A stretch of DNA of 64,000 bases, taken from positions 62,001 through 126,000 of the forward strand of contig JAAKBF010000233.1 in NCBI GenBank assembly GCA_012656075.1, given 5' to 3'. The translations under genes were made by a program, and so were the position numbers. The notes beneath the pieces were generated by a model that did not search any database, was not told the origin of the DNA, and saw nothing but the letters and a program-made list of their open reading frames with translations. This document shows, one piece after another, positions 42,750-52,345 of the stretch; the stretch's first letter is position 1; every line of letters begins with the position of its first letter. The DNA is from Phytophthora hibernalis (taxonomy: Eukaryota; Oomycota; Peronosporomycetes; Peronosporales; Peronosporaceae).

Positions 42750-44416
42750 ATGGCGGCACCTCGTTACGGACGCGACCGACTGCGGCCTCACCGCCGCGGC
42801 GCACCAGGTGGCAAGCGTACGAATCCGTGGTACCTCCTGGCCGGCAGCTTCTTGGTGCTGTACCTGCTCTTCCTAGTGCGTTGGCGTTTCGGCCACGTGT
42901 CGGACCTCGAGGGCTCTTCACCCACCGAGCAGCTCAGCAACCTACGCAAGGCCAGCAACCCCGTGGACGTGCAGAGCGATGACGCGTTAGACGTGGAGAT
43001 CGCGGCGCAGATGGAGGAGAAGCACAAGAGCGAGGAACGCGCGCGTCAAATTCCCATCAAAGTGGTGCTCCAAACGACAACCCCACCTACAATCGCCCCA
43101 GTGGCTACTACTGCAGCTGTGACGGACAGGCCCAGAGAGTTAGAGAACATGGCGGCAGTGGAGAATCTAGAAGGACGCGTTCCTGGGATGCCAGTGCCGC
43201 AGGTGGAAGAGACGCCGGAGCCAGTGGAGGTTGCGGCAGCTGTTTCCAATGCTGTGTCGGTGCAGGTGAAGGAGGCTGCGGCAGCACCGGAACCAGAGAT
43301 GGCTGTTGTCAATGCAGTACCAGTGCAGGTCGTGCCGACTGAGGTGATTGCTACCAATGCTGCACCGGTGCAGATTAAGGAGGTCGCGGCGGCTCCGGAA
43401 CCAGAGGTGGCTGTCGCCAATGCAGTACCGCAGCAGGTTGAGGCGGTCACTACCAATGTTGCGCCGGTGCAGGTTAAGGAGATCGCGACAGCCCCAGAGG
43501 TGGCTGTCGCCAATGAAGTACCGCAGCAGGTCGTACCTGTTGAGGTGGTTCCATCTGCTGTGAGGCAGCAGAAGATCTCGGGGTACCACGAGACGATGAA
43601 GTTCTTGGAAAACTACCAGCACAACCCCGATGAGCCATTGTTCCTGTTTTTCATGTGCAGTGACGAGCAATTTAAAGCAACTGACTGGTCGGAGGAGTGT
43701 GCTGTAGGCAAGAAACACGTGTACGACGTGTTCTCCAAGTCCCCGGGACGCAATCGATTGGTGACGGTGTTCGCAGGCTCGGAACAGTACTGGAAACACC
43801 AAAACGATTTTTACAACGACGCGGATTTACGCGTCAAGGGCTTGCCATGCTTGATGCAGTGGGAGGGACGCAGCGGCAGGACGAGTGGAATGCTTGTGCA
43901 AAGGTCTTTGTATGACGAGCCATTTCTGCGCTATTTGTTCAAAAACACAGACCAACCAGAAGTGCTTTTCCCTGCCGATGATGTGAAGAACAAGAAGATC
44001 GTCACTGTCAATGGCTATGATGCCTACGTGGACGCTATGGTTCGGTACGAGCACGAGGAAAACCCGGCCCCCACGTTTTTGATGATGGTCTCAGGCCGAT
44101 TCCGGAATAATAACCGGCCATGGTGTCCGTACTGCCGATACTCCGAGTTGCCCCTTGAGTACGCTTTCTACCATTACGCCCCGAAGAACGCACGAATGAT
44201 TCGTGTGGAAGTCGCTGACTCGTACTCAGAGTGGAAAAAGCGAAACGAATTCACTCGCGACGAGAACCTGCAACTCAAGATCGTGCCACTGATGTTTGCG
44301 ATTAAGCAAGTCCCCGCTGCAAGTCCGAACGGTACAAAATCGATCAACTTCACCCCCACAAGGTTCGCTACGATCAACTAGCTCCATTACGCCAGTTCTT
44401 CACGAGCTTTGTATAG
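42750..44416 (+). CDS. T5: membrane-anchored double TRP14-like thioredoxin protein with repetitive stalk
   Basis: Start at the ATG at 42750 (MAAPRYGRDRLRPHRRG). A very basic N-terminus, one helix (WYLLAGSFLVLYLLFLVRW), and a stalk with degenerate repeats of about 33 residues built on VANAVPQQVE/VKEVAAAPEPE (43240-43540). Domain 1: LFLFFMCSDEQFKATDWSEE followed by CAVGKKHVYDVFSKSP, with only the second Cys, AGSEQYWKHQNDFYNDADLR and GLPCLMQWEGR. Domain 2: FLMMVSGRFRNNNRPWCPYC, then RYSELPLEYAFYHYAPKNAR. The frame ends at 44381; one more C in the CCCCC at 44352-44356 continues it as HKVRYDQLAPLRQFFTSFV with a stop at 44414-44416, in line with the C-terminal helix of T3 and T4. Confidence 0.8.
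43240..43540 (+). repeat. Degenerate coding minisatellite in T5 stalk
   Basis: At least three tandem units of about 90-110 bases encode variants of NAVPVQV followed by KE-AAAPEPE-VAVANA. Units share long identical DNA blocks (for example CCAGAGGTGGCTGTCGCCAA, seen twice), so the stalk length probably varies among strains. Confidence 0.65.
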
Positions 44417-44503
44417 ATTCATAGATTGCACCAGGGTGTATATTGAATTCTATAGAGCACAACTGTTTGTTTGTATTCTACCGTCTAAAGTTTTCAGGAG
44501 GCT

Positions 44504-45576
44504 TCATCGCCTCCTTAAGCTAGAGAAGCTGACGTCCGACACTGCTCTATCATCTGGGTGTCGTCGTAGTGAGAGCCTTTGCCTTGAAGACTCAGACATT
44601 TGGTCGACAATCCCACGCTCTCCGAGGAAGCCGAGATATTTCGTGAAGGTGAGGCCCAGAAACTCCTCGATCATTCGCAACGCAACACTGATCTCGCATG
44701 CAGTGTCGTCTGGTAGTACTCGGATGTGTTGGCGAAGACTTCTAACAGTAACCAGGCACATTCGTACGAACTGTTGGAACCTTACTTTGCGTTCATTGAT
44801 CATTTCATCTTCAAGCGTGTCGAATGAGGAGCTGGAGAAGAGGTGTGAACCCCATAAGTGCCGTGACGGAACGATGGTCTCCATGATTGAGGCCAAAACG
44901 TTCTCACAGATCGGGCAACGTGGCTGGCGTCGGCGCTTGCTCCGACTAAAATGTTTGATGAGCTGTTGTCGGAGAGCTCGGAACTCAGAGAAGCGGTGTA
45001 CCACGCGCCACTGCTGCTTGCTTAAGTGCACTTCAACTTCATAAAAACAACTCCGTCCTCGAGTCGCTCAATGTGTTGCCAAGTCACATGTGCCGATAAA
45101 TAGTCCGAGTACTCGGCTTCTTCACGAAAAAGTTGGATGTCCTCGCTGCTCTCTCGCAGCAGAACCGTGCTTGACCGGGCAGTTGCAGTCTGGTCATGGG
45201 ATGTTGTCCGTTGTCGTCTTGGTGAAGTTTCTGCGGCCGTCGGTGATCGTGAACCACGACGTGATGCCGTTGAAAACAATGAACCAAAGGTATGTCTCCT
45301 TACGTTGATTCTGCTGTCGGCCGGGCCTTCATCGTTTCGATCACGAGATAGTAGGTTTCGTGCTGACAAGTGGCACCGCCATAGGAGTCTTGGAATTTTT
45401 CCAGCCCTACCAGACGCTGCCGATGCTCGGGTCTCGCGAGTTCGAGAAGTTGTTGGTAGTACAATTGGGTCTGCAGGGAAAAGCGACTGCCTCAGTCCTT
45501 CTTCGATCGAGCTGCATGTCGACGCAGTAGACCGCATGGGTGAGACCGCCAAGCAGGCCGCGTCGCTCAACCTCAT
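44504..45576 (-). CDS. PX-domain protein
   Basis: Start at the ATG at 45576 (MRLSDAACLAVSPMRS). The N-terminal 140 residues are Ser/Arg-rich. The PX domain then runs HVTWQHIERLEDGVVFMKL, QQWRVVHRFSEFRALRQQL, and after a loop with a CPIC pair, NERKVRFQQFVRMCLV and ISVALRMIEEFLGL. The RRFSEF-type motif (here HRFSEFR) is the phosphoinositide-binding signature; PX proteins sort at endosomes. The two halves lie in frames differing by -1 near 45030; one base inserted by the GAAG there gives FMKLEVHLSKQQW. The CPIC insert between PX strands is unusual and might bind metal with nearby His/Cys. Function beyond lipid binding is unknown. Confidence 0.7.
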
Positions 45577-46571
45577 CCCCGAAAAGAAAATAAAAAACTA
45601 CTGGACTGTGCGGTTTGAACGCAGAATGAGAAGTGCCAGTGATGGAGGCTAGGCGAGCTTTTCAGCGAGGACAGGTCTTCGTTTCCGACGCTACACTGGA
45701 CTGCTGGATGCGTGGTCGCACTTTTTCGAGGACACAAACATGGCTAACATCGAATAGCAAACATCAAGTTGTGGATATGAATAGCGCCTAACGCACAGGT
45801 AGATCCCATGACACGCCACCACCAGTGACAGAGGAAGAGTCTCGTGTCACTTGCGTAACGAAGGCAGAAAATAGCTGCGGCACACGTCGGTAAAAAGAAC
45901 TCCCTGCTTTGCGAGTCGCAAGTGCTTGTCGCTTAGAGCACTCGTTCGCGTCGACTGTAAGCAGCGCGCTTTCGCCTGAAACGGGCGCTCTGGTGTCATT
46001 TGGTACGCAGCGGATATGCAAGTTGGTGTTCTCCCTCGCCAGGATTTTCTGTTGGTATATCCTCGGTAAGGAACTTTGACGAACGTATTAGTAGGCGTTG
46101 CCGACGCCATCCCAAGCACCAAACGTCGTGTGGTCAGCCCGACCTTGCTTGAATCAGCGCTTCTGGCCGATATCCGCGTGCTTTTCCCTGCCGCCCTGCG
46201 ATCCATTAAGGTCAGGCAGCGAAACGGATCCCTTGGCGCGCTTAAAGTAAGACGCAAGCACCCCGACGCGAATTTGCTGGAGGTGAGGGCGGATGGAAAG
46301 ACACGTCCGTGCTCACTGGCCCCAGATGACGAGCTTGCTTACTACATGAACTCGATCCGGACGAGACCTATCATACTGGTGAGCACTCAATGCATCCACT
46401 GATCGATCTGCAAAAATGAGAGCATTCCGTTTCACTTCTTCTCTCGAAGCAAGCGCAGTGGCCAGCGACGCAATTGCAACACCGCACTCCGCATCCTCTC
46501 AGTCGCGTCACATGGCTACATTCAAAACCTGTCTAACACGGTTCCCAACCGTTATATCGGCTTGCTGATCC
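45577..46571. other. Region without a confident gene
   Basis: About 1 kb between the PX gene and the PPR-SMR gene. Overlapping ORFs occur on both strands (45847-46257 minus and 46076-46402 plus) and neither shows a family motif. Both promoters for the divergent neighbours should be here. Confidence 0.35.
46076..46402 (+). CDS. Hypothetical ORF, possible exon
   Basis: An open stretch reads naturally from about TNVLVGVADAIPSTKRR through KVRQRNGSLGALKVRRKHPD to DDELAYYMNSIRTRPIIL. It is then followed by GTGAGC, which could be a splice donor. I do not recognise the family, see no clear downstream exon, and the upstream frame has stops. It may be an exon of a small gene or chance. Confidence 0.2.
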   Translation: MTNVLVGVADAIPSTKRRVVSPTLLESALLADIRVLFPAALRSIKVRQRNGSLGALKVRRKHPDANLLEVRADGKTRPCSLAPDDELAYYMNSIRTRPIILVSTQCIH

Positions 46572-48246
46572 ATGGTCTCCGCTACCATCAGATCTGCAGA
46601 CTCGACCTCCAGGATGCGACGTCGATTCCTGTTGCCCCCAGTGCGATACCCGCAGCTTTTGAGGCGGGGGCAGTCCAGTATTGCCACACCTTCATCATCC
46701 CCGTCGTGGCAGGATTGGCGTCAAGTCGTGGCGGATTTCCAGCGCAAGGCGAATGACACAAGTGTGTCATTGCTGCCCCGCGACGTCGAGAGCGTCGTAC
46801 GCGTGTGCACGCAGAGCGATCGCACGCGAGAAGCATTGGACGCCATTTACAAAGGCGAAAAGCGCGGTGTCACGGCTCCGTTGCATTCGCACGTGCAAAT
46901 TTGCTGTTCGTTGGCTCGAAAAGGTCAAGCGGATCGAGCGCTGGTTCGGATGCCGGAACTCCGCGAACGCTTTAACGAGCAGTTCCAATTGACCTCGAAG
47001 AACCAATCGAGTGTCTACGATCCGTTGCTGTCGGTGTTCAAGTTCCAGGGCGATTGGCGGAGTACCCACGCTGCCATTGCGCAGATGCACGAGCTAGGGT
47101 GACGCCTACGTTGCGTGCTTTTCGAGTGCTCATGCTGACGTCCGCTAAAGCGCGTCGAAAGGATACTTTGTTGGCGACGATGGCGTTTGTGGAGAAGAAG
47201 TTCCCTTGCGTTTGGACGGATGTGGCCACGCTTACTGCGATGTGCCAGGCGCTTTTGGGTGTTGACGAGCCGAATCGTGTGCTGGAGATCTATCGCAAAG
47301 TTGATGACGACTGGGTCGATGAGCAGGCCAACACTATTCTGTTTAACCAGTTCTTGCTCGCTGCAGTTCGAATTGGAGATACCAAGACTAAAAATGAAAA
47401 GAAGCAGGACATGCAGATTGCGATGGACATTTTCGATCGGATGCAGACAGCTCAAAACGCTGCTCCTGACGATTTTACGTTTGCAACCTTCATGATGGAA
47501 GTGGGCAAGCGTGGCCAGTGGGAATTAGTGCTCGATTTGTTTAACACAATGCTAGACACCCAGACACGCGCACTAACCGAGGATGCGACAGTAATTAACG
47601 CGCTCTCGTGTTCGACTGTCATCCGGGCACTCCACAAGCTACACGGAGCCAACCAACCCGAGCAAGAAAATGACACACAATCTTCTCTTGACTCACCAAG
47701 GCAATCAAAAAGCCAGCAACTCAAGCTGAAACAAGACTTGTCGATTGTGCTGAAGCAGCTTGACTCGGTTGATCTTCGAAACATTGGCCATGCATCGACG
47801 CTAATTGATACGTTGGATGAGTTTAGGCTCTACACGACAGCGCACCAGACCTTCAAGCGTATCTTAGATGAAGGTATTATCCAGAAGACTCCGTGGCGAC
47901 TTAAAGACGGATTTGAGATCGACTTGCACACATTCTCTCGCGGTGTAGCGAAGTGTGCCGTTGTGTCTGCGGTTGAAGAAATCACACGATCCCAGCAGGG
48001 AATGAGCGATGTGTCCCTCCCGGAAACGCACCGTTGCAGGATCTCCGTATTATTACGGGTGTTGGAAAGCGCAGCGAGGTATTCATGAAGCCGGTGCTAA
48101 AACATGAAATTGCGGAGCTTCTCACCAAGTCGTGTAGACCTCCATTGTGGCCATCATCACACCCGACAAACCCCGGAGTATTGCTTGTCCGCCGTAATGT
48201 TCTTCGTAAGTGGCTCAAGAAAGGTGGTGCTGTGCGATACTTTTGA
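46572..48246 (+). CDS. PPR-SMR protein, probably mitochondrial
   Basis: Start at the ATG at 46572. The first 45 residues are Arg/Ser-rich with no acidic residues after Asp-10 (RMRRRFLLPPVRYPQLLRRG), a likely mitochondrial presequence. A helical-repeat region of PPR type follows (DVESVVRVCTQSDRTREALD, SHVQICCSLARKGQADRALV, AFRVLMLTSAKARRKDT, FTFATFMMEVGKRGQWELVL). A C-terminal SMR domain closes it: IDLHTFSRGVAKCAV, LRIITGVGKRS, KPVLKHEIAELL, NPGVLLVRRNVLRKWL. PPR-SMR proteins act in organelle RNA metabolism, and the SMR part can be an endonuclease. Here the catalytic motif reads DLHTFS rather than DLHGLS. Frame jumps at GGG 47097-47099 and TT 48034-48035 close with one base each, giving MHELGVTPTLR and HRLQDLRIITG. 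Confidence 0.78.
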
Positions 48247-48321
48247 TCACGCCCAATCCGTGAATTCAATTCTAGCAAACGTGACAGGTAACAAGCACCA
48301 GCTAGATTTATCACAACCAGC

Positions 48322-50046
48322 CTATTCTGTTTTATCAAAGCTACTACTACCGCTGTACGTACAGGTATCCTGGGGGTCTGACACTTTTCGAATTGCGTTC
48401 GTTATGGCAACGAAGTACGTGTGGTGCTCAATTTCTAGATTGCCCATGAAAGATGATTCATCGTCGGCAGCAATGGGGAGCTTGTCGGCAGCCTCGATAA
48501 ATGTCATGGCATCGAGCTCCTTGTAGCTGAGTCCAGTTATCTCCACAAACTTGCGAATGCGGAAGTCACGAGGGATTTTGCCGACAGTCACACCATCAGG
48601 AGACTCTACAGTCTCAGTGTCCACAACATCCGCATTGAGCTCAGAGTCCGACGTCATACTACGGCGATTCCAGTTAGCAGAGCCCATGGTCAAGAACACG
48701 TCGTCGATGATCATAAGTTTGCTGTGGATGTAGATTTTTCTGTCTGGCTTGGTTGTGTAGAGATTGAGCTTGTTCGGGTACTTCTCACGAATGGGCTGAA
48801 CCATTTGATACAGATACTTGATGTATCCTGCGTTCGTGAACGGACCCGTTTCCTCTTTGCAATGACGATCAGACGCTGGATCGTAGTCATCACTTCCATG
48901 ATCGCGTCAAGCAGCTCTGGAACCAGAACGAAGTATTGATCCTCGATGTAGATGAAGTTGTTGGCGTTCTTGATCGCCTTGATGTGAGCCTGGAACAGAG
49001 AGGTCTCACCGCGCGGAGCAAATTCCTTGTAGTGCTCGTACAAACAGCTAAAGGTCCGCACGATCTGGACACTCTGCTTACCGAAACGCGCTGTTGTGTT
49101 GCTGCTGGCGTAGTCCAGTGGAGGTAGATGGTCGTAATTCGGGTTTTTGAAGTGGAGTAAATCGTCATCAAGACCTTGACACGGCAGGTAATCTGAGTTC
49201 CATCGGTCCAAGAAATTCGTTGCGACGTCTTTTGCTGCTAGTCCATGGACGCGAATGTGACCGTCCATCCAGCCTTTTTCTCGGAAAGTAATGTGTCCTT
49301 CATCGCGGATCGCAGTAGCGTTGTGGAAGATGGTATCCCATCGGTCATTAGCAAGATCAACTCCGCCCACGTATGCCACTGGCTGATCGTCAGCATCCAA
49401 GACAACGCTTTAGAAAGACTGTCGTCGAAGATAAACACCCCTTTTGCACCGTTAATTGACGACGGTGGAATGCTGTTGATGGCATCGCGAGCCTTGACGA
49501 TGTATGGCGTGTACCCAACTCCGATGTTTGACCAGGCCAGAATGCTGACATTTCCTCCTCGTTCTATGATACCAGTGAATACTTCCGTGAAATCCGTCGT
49601 AGCACCTGTCGGGTCCACGTCAGGCTTAAGCGGAACGAGAGCTGCTAGCCACGCAGCAAGTAGCATCCGGTCGTTTTCTTTGGTCGTGCTGAGGTCGTCA
49701 AAAACCGCATTGAAGAATTCATCGGACACGGTGTAGGACGTCACCTTATTGCCTGTCGTGTAAACCGCCATGCCATCTCGCGGTATTCCACCTCGCGAGT
49801 CAGTGATCTCCTCTTCGGTGAGTAACCATTTTTCGGCATCCAAGATAGGCTGTCGGGTTTAATGTCGGATCCGTCCGAGAGGTCCGCACTGCTACTGTCA
49901 TCACCCGTACTTGCGCTCGACGATTCCACACTGACGCTAGTACTGCCTTGATCACTTGAGGTGTCGTCGAACAGAGACTTGAAGGAGAACGCCGTTGAAG
50001 GATCTGATGTGAGCGCCAAAGCGAAAACTAAAACCACTAGAAGCAT
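48322..50046 (-). CDS. Secreted PLD-like protein, copy A, lacking the first HKD
   Basis: Start at the ATG at 50046 with a signal peptide (MLLVVLVFALALTSDPSTAF) and the family's post-signal block FSFKSLFDD. Family text follows: ILDAEKWLLTEEEITDSRGG, DAINSIPPSSINGAKG, VAYVGGVDLANDRWD, WMDGHIRVHG, FSCLYEHYKEFAPRGE, FIYIEDQYFVLVPELL. The second catalytic motif, IHSKLMIIDDVFLTMGSANW, is intact. The first motif is absent: where copies B and C read ASHHQK, copy A goes from SKAL straight to VLDADDQPVAY, so part of that segment is deleted near 49410. Frame jumps at GGG 49855-49857 and TTT 48856-48858 are one-base losses; copy B has GGGG at the first. Loss of HxK in one half should abolish PLD catalysis, so this is a dead or repurposed copy. 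Confidence 0.8.
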
Positions 50047-50321
50047 TCCGCTTACGCCTCAGTCGGCTGAAAGTGTTTTTTAAAAAAGAGTGAACGATAA
50101 CCGAGTGTCGAGAGCTTTCAAGCGAAAGGATAAATTGTGATCTCCATGATAACAAGTTGGGATGTGAAGGTTGAGCTGACGATCTGAATGGGTTCTGCCG
50201 TAGCAGTTGCTTCGGATCGAGCATACCGCGCACCTCCCACTGCGAAATTCGCACCGACTGCAATACTGTTGACATTTATTCTAGGAGCGATTAGCGAGTT
50301 GCTGGTACGCTTTCTAGTCTA

Positions 50322-51814
50322 CACCATTTCCACCCTACTTGCAAGTTTTACAAACCAAGCTGCAAAGTGATAAAAACCGGGTCACTTCAAGTGAACAAAA
50401 TTGGTGCATTTTTCATGTTTTGCAAAATGGATGGGTACACTTTTCAGGCAAACTGCAAACTCCCTCGCACCAGTCATTTTGGCGCAAACTCAAGGCGCCT
50501 GCCGCGCGAATTGCCCCGCGAGAGCTCCCGCTTTCCACACAATGCACTCAGTCCCGCAAATGCCGAGCTCCACGCCACCCTCCAAGACCAGCGTTTCCTT
50601 CGAGCGGGCCCAAGCAAAGGTTCGCGTCGTTCGCGCCTTCCAAGAAGGCAAGGACTGGAGAGGGTGGCCACCGCCAACGACGTCAACTACCACACTGCTC
50701 GCCGAGCCGTCCTCGCTGCCGGCGCGGAACCCAAGCAGCGCGGCGGCTTACGCCCTTCTTCAGTCCAAATGACGGTGGAGGTCATGAGCAAGCTCGAGGA
50801 GCTGATCGACGAGGATTGCCGCATGACACTGGAGCAGCTGCGCGACCGTCTCCACTCCGACCTTGGCGTCGATGTCAGCGTGGCGTCAGTGCATCGCGCG
50901 CTCCAGGGCATACTTTACTCGACGAAGCGCCTGCGCATCGAGAAGGAGACGATGAAATCAAGCGTCAACAAGGAGAAGCGCAAGGCCTTTGTCGCAGAGT
51001 TGAACAAGCACATCAAGAAGGGTAACATGGTGGTGTTTCAAGATGAGACTAACTTCAATTTATATTTATTTAGAAATGAAGGTTGGTCGCGCATTGGAGA
51101 GCGCGCTGTAGTCCAGCTGCCGCCGTCAAAAGGCAGCAACCTGCACGTCCAAGGCGGCGTCTCAGGCGGGTCCGGGTTGGTACTACTGCAGACTCATGAG
51201 GGCTCTGTCAAGAAGCAAGTGAATGCGCGCTTCAATGGCGGATCTTTCGTCGCTGCTCTCCGATCGGAGGAGTACGAGGAGCTGCAGCCAGCCAAGGTAG
51301 TGATCGTGACTGACAACGCGCCTGCGCACAGCGAGGTGGAGAGGCTGGCGCGCGAGTTCCTGGCCGCGGATGGCATCGTGAACCTGAACAAGTTCGTCGT
51401 CCTGCGCCTAGGCCCCTACAGTCCGATGCTGAACCCCATCGAGGGGTGCTGGAACTCGCTTAAAGCCAAGATGCGTCGGTTCATGGCCGAGAGAAAGCAA
51501 GAGTTTTTGGTGCGTGGTGAATATGCCACGTTCACGGAGCACCGCATGCAGTTGATGAAGGAGGCAGTGGAGTTTGGCAAGACGGTGATTACTGCGCGAC
51601 TTGTGTGGCGTTATGAGAGACACTGCCTGCGTCATTGCTTCGCAGCAGAGAAAGGAGACGACATGAAGCTGGGCGCGTAGTCTAGCTTTGCAGTTTGCTT
51701 GAAAAGTGTACCTATCCATTTGCAAAACGTGAAAAATGCACTTTTTGCGCTAGTACCCAAAATCCCATTTTGCAGCTTGATTTGAAAATTTTGAGACTTG
51801 GGTGGGAAATGGTG
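50322..51814 (+). mobile_element. Mariner-like DNA transposon, near full length
   Basis: A 1,493-base element is flanked by TA (50320-50321 and 51815-51816). Ends start CACCATTTCC and inverted similarity continues inwards for over 100 bases (for example GTGCATTTTTCATGTTTTGC near 50403 and its inverted relative near 51740). One transposase ORF lies inside. It is inserted in the spacer between PLD copies A and B. Confidence 0.8.
50542..51680 (+). CDS. Tc1/mariner-type transposase
   Basis: Start at the ATG at 50542 (MHSVPQMPSSTPPSK). The N-terminal helix-turn-helix part reads RAQAKVRVVRAFQEGKDW, VNYHTARRAVLAAG, and a second one LEQLRDRLHSDLGVDVSVAS followed by VHRALQ. The DDE core follows: VVFQDETNFNLYLF (Asp 1), VVIVTDNAPAHSEVE (Asp 2) and YSPMLNPIEGCWNSLK (Glu). 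This order and SPMLNPIE are typical of the IS630/Tc1/mariner superfamily. The N- and C-terminal parts lie in frames differing by -1 at GG 50657-50658; one more G gives KDWERVATANDVNYH. Otherwise there are no stops, so the copy may be recent. Confidence 0.85.
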
Positions 51815-51816
51815 TA

Positions 51817-52345
51817 CAGTTTTGCAATTCGATACTGCGGACGCCAAAATGCCAACCTGAGAAGGTACCGTTTTCTTGAGACGGTACCCGACAAGTGTTT
51901 TGAAGACTTCCCCGCTTCCTGTTACATGTATTAATAATATTTACTAGTATTACAATTAGGAACAACGTCTCGCCAACTATTATAACGATGGCTCATTGAA
52001 TGGATCTCATGCATCGTTGCATAATAGCGGATTGATCTGCTTCATTTGGCTCCTGCATTCCACTCTGGAGGATTGAGTTGACACAGCGAGAAAAAGTCTG
52101 TCGCCCTTTGTCGAGAGTTCTGAGTCCACATTCTATCATGCGTAGCGTTATCTACCATAGGGTAAAGTCTCTCACGCGGACTAATCAATGATTAAAACCA
52201 GATTCTGGTATAGCCAACGTGGCCGTTCTCAACCGAAGCCGAACGATACATGCCGCAAAAATGCTGTAGTATGTTGTAAATCAAACGCAGAGACGAAGGT
52301 AAACGCCCTTACGCAAGGCCAGCACTTGGCAGGTTGCATTTGAAT
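51817..52345. other. Spacer downstream of PLD copy B
   Basis: About 530 AT-rich bases after the mariner element. No gene or further repeat seen. Confidence 0.4.
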
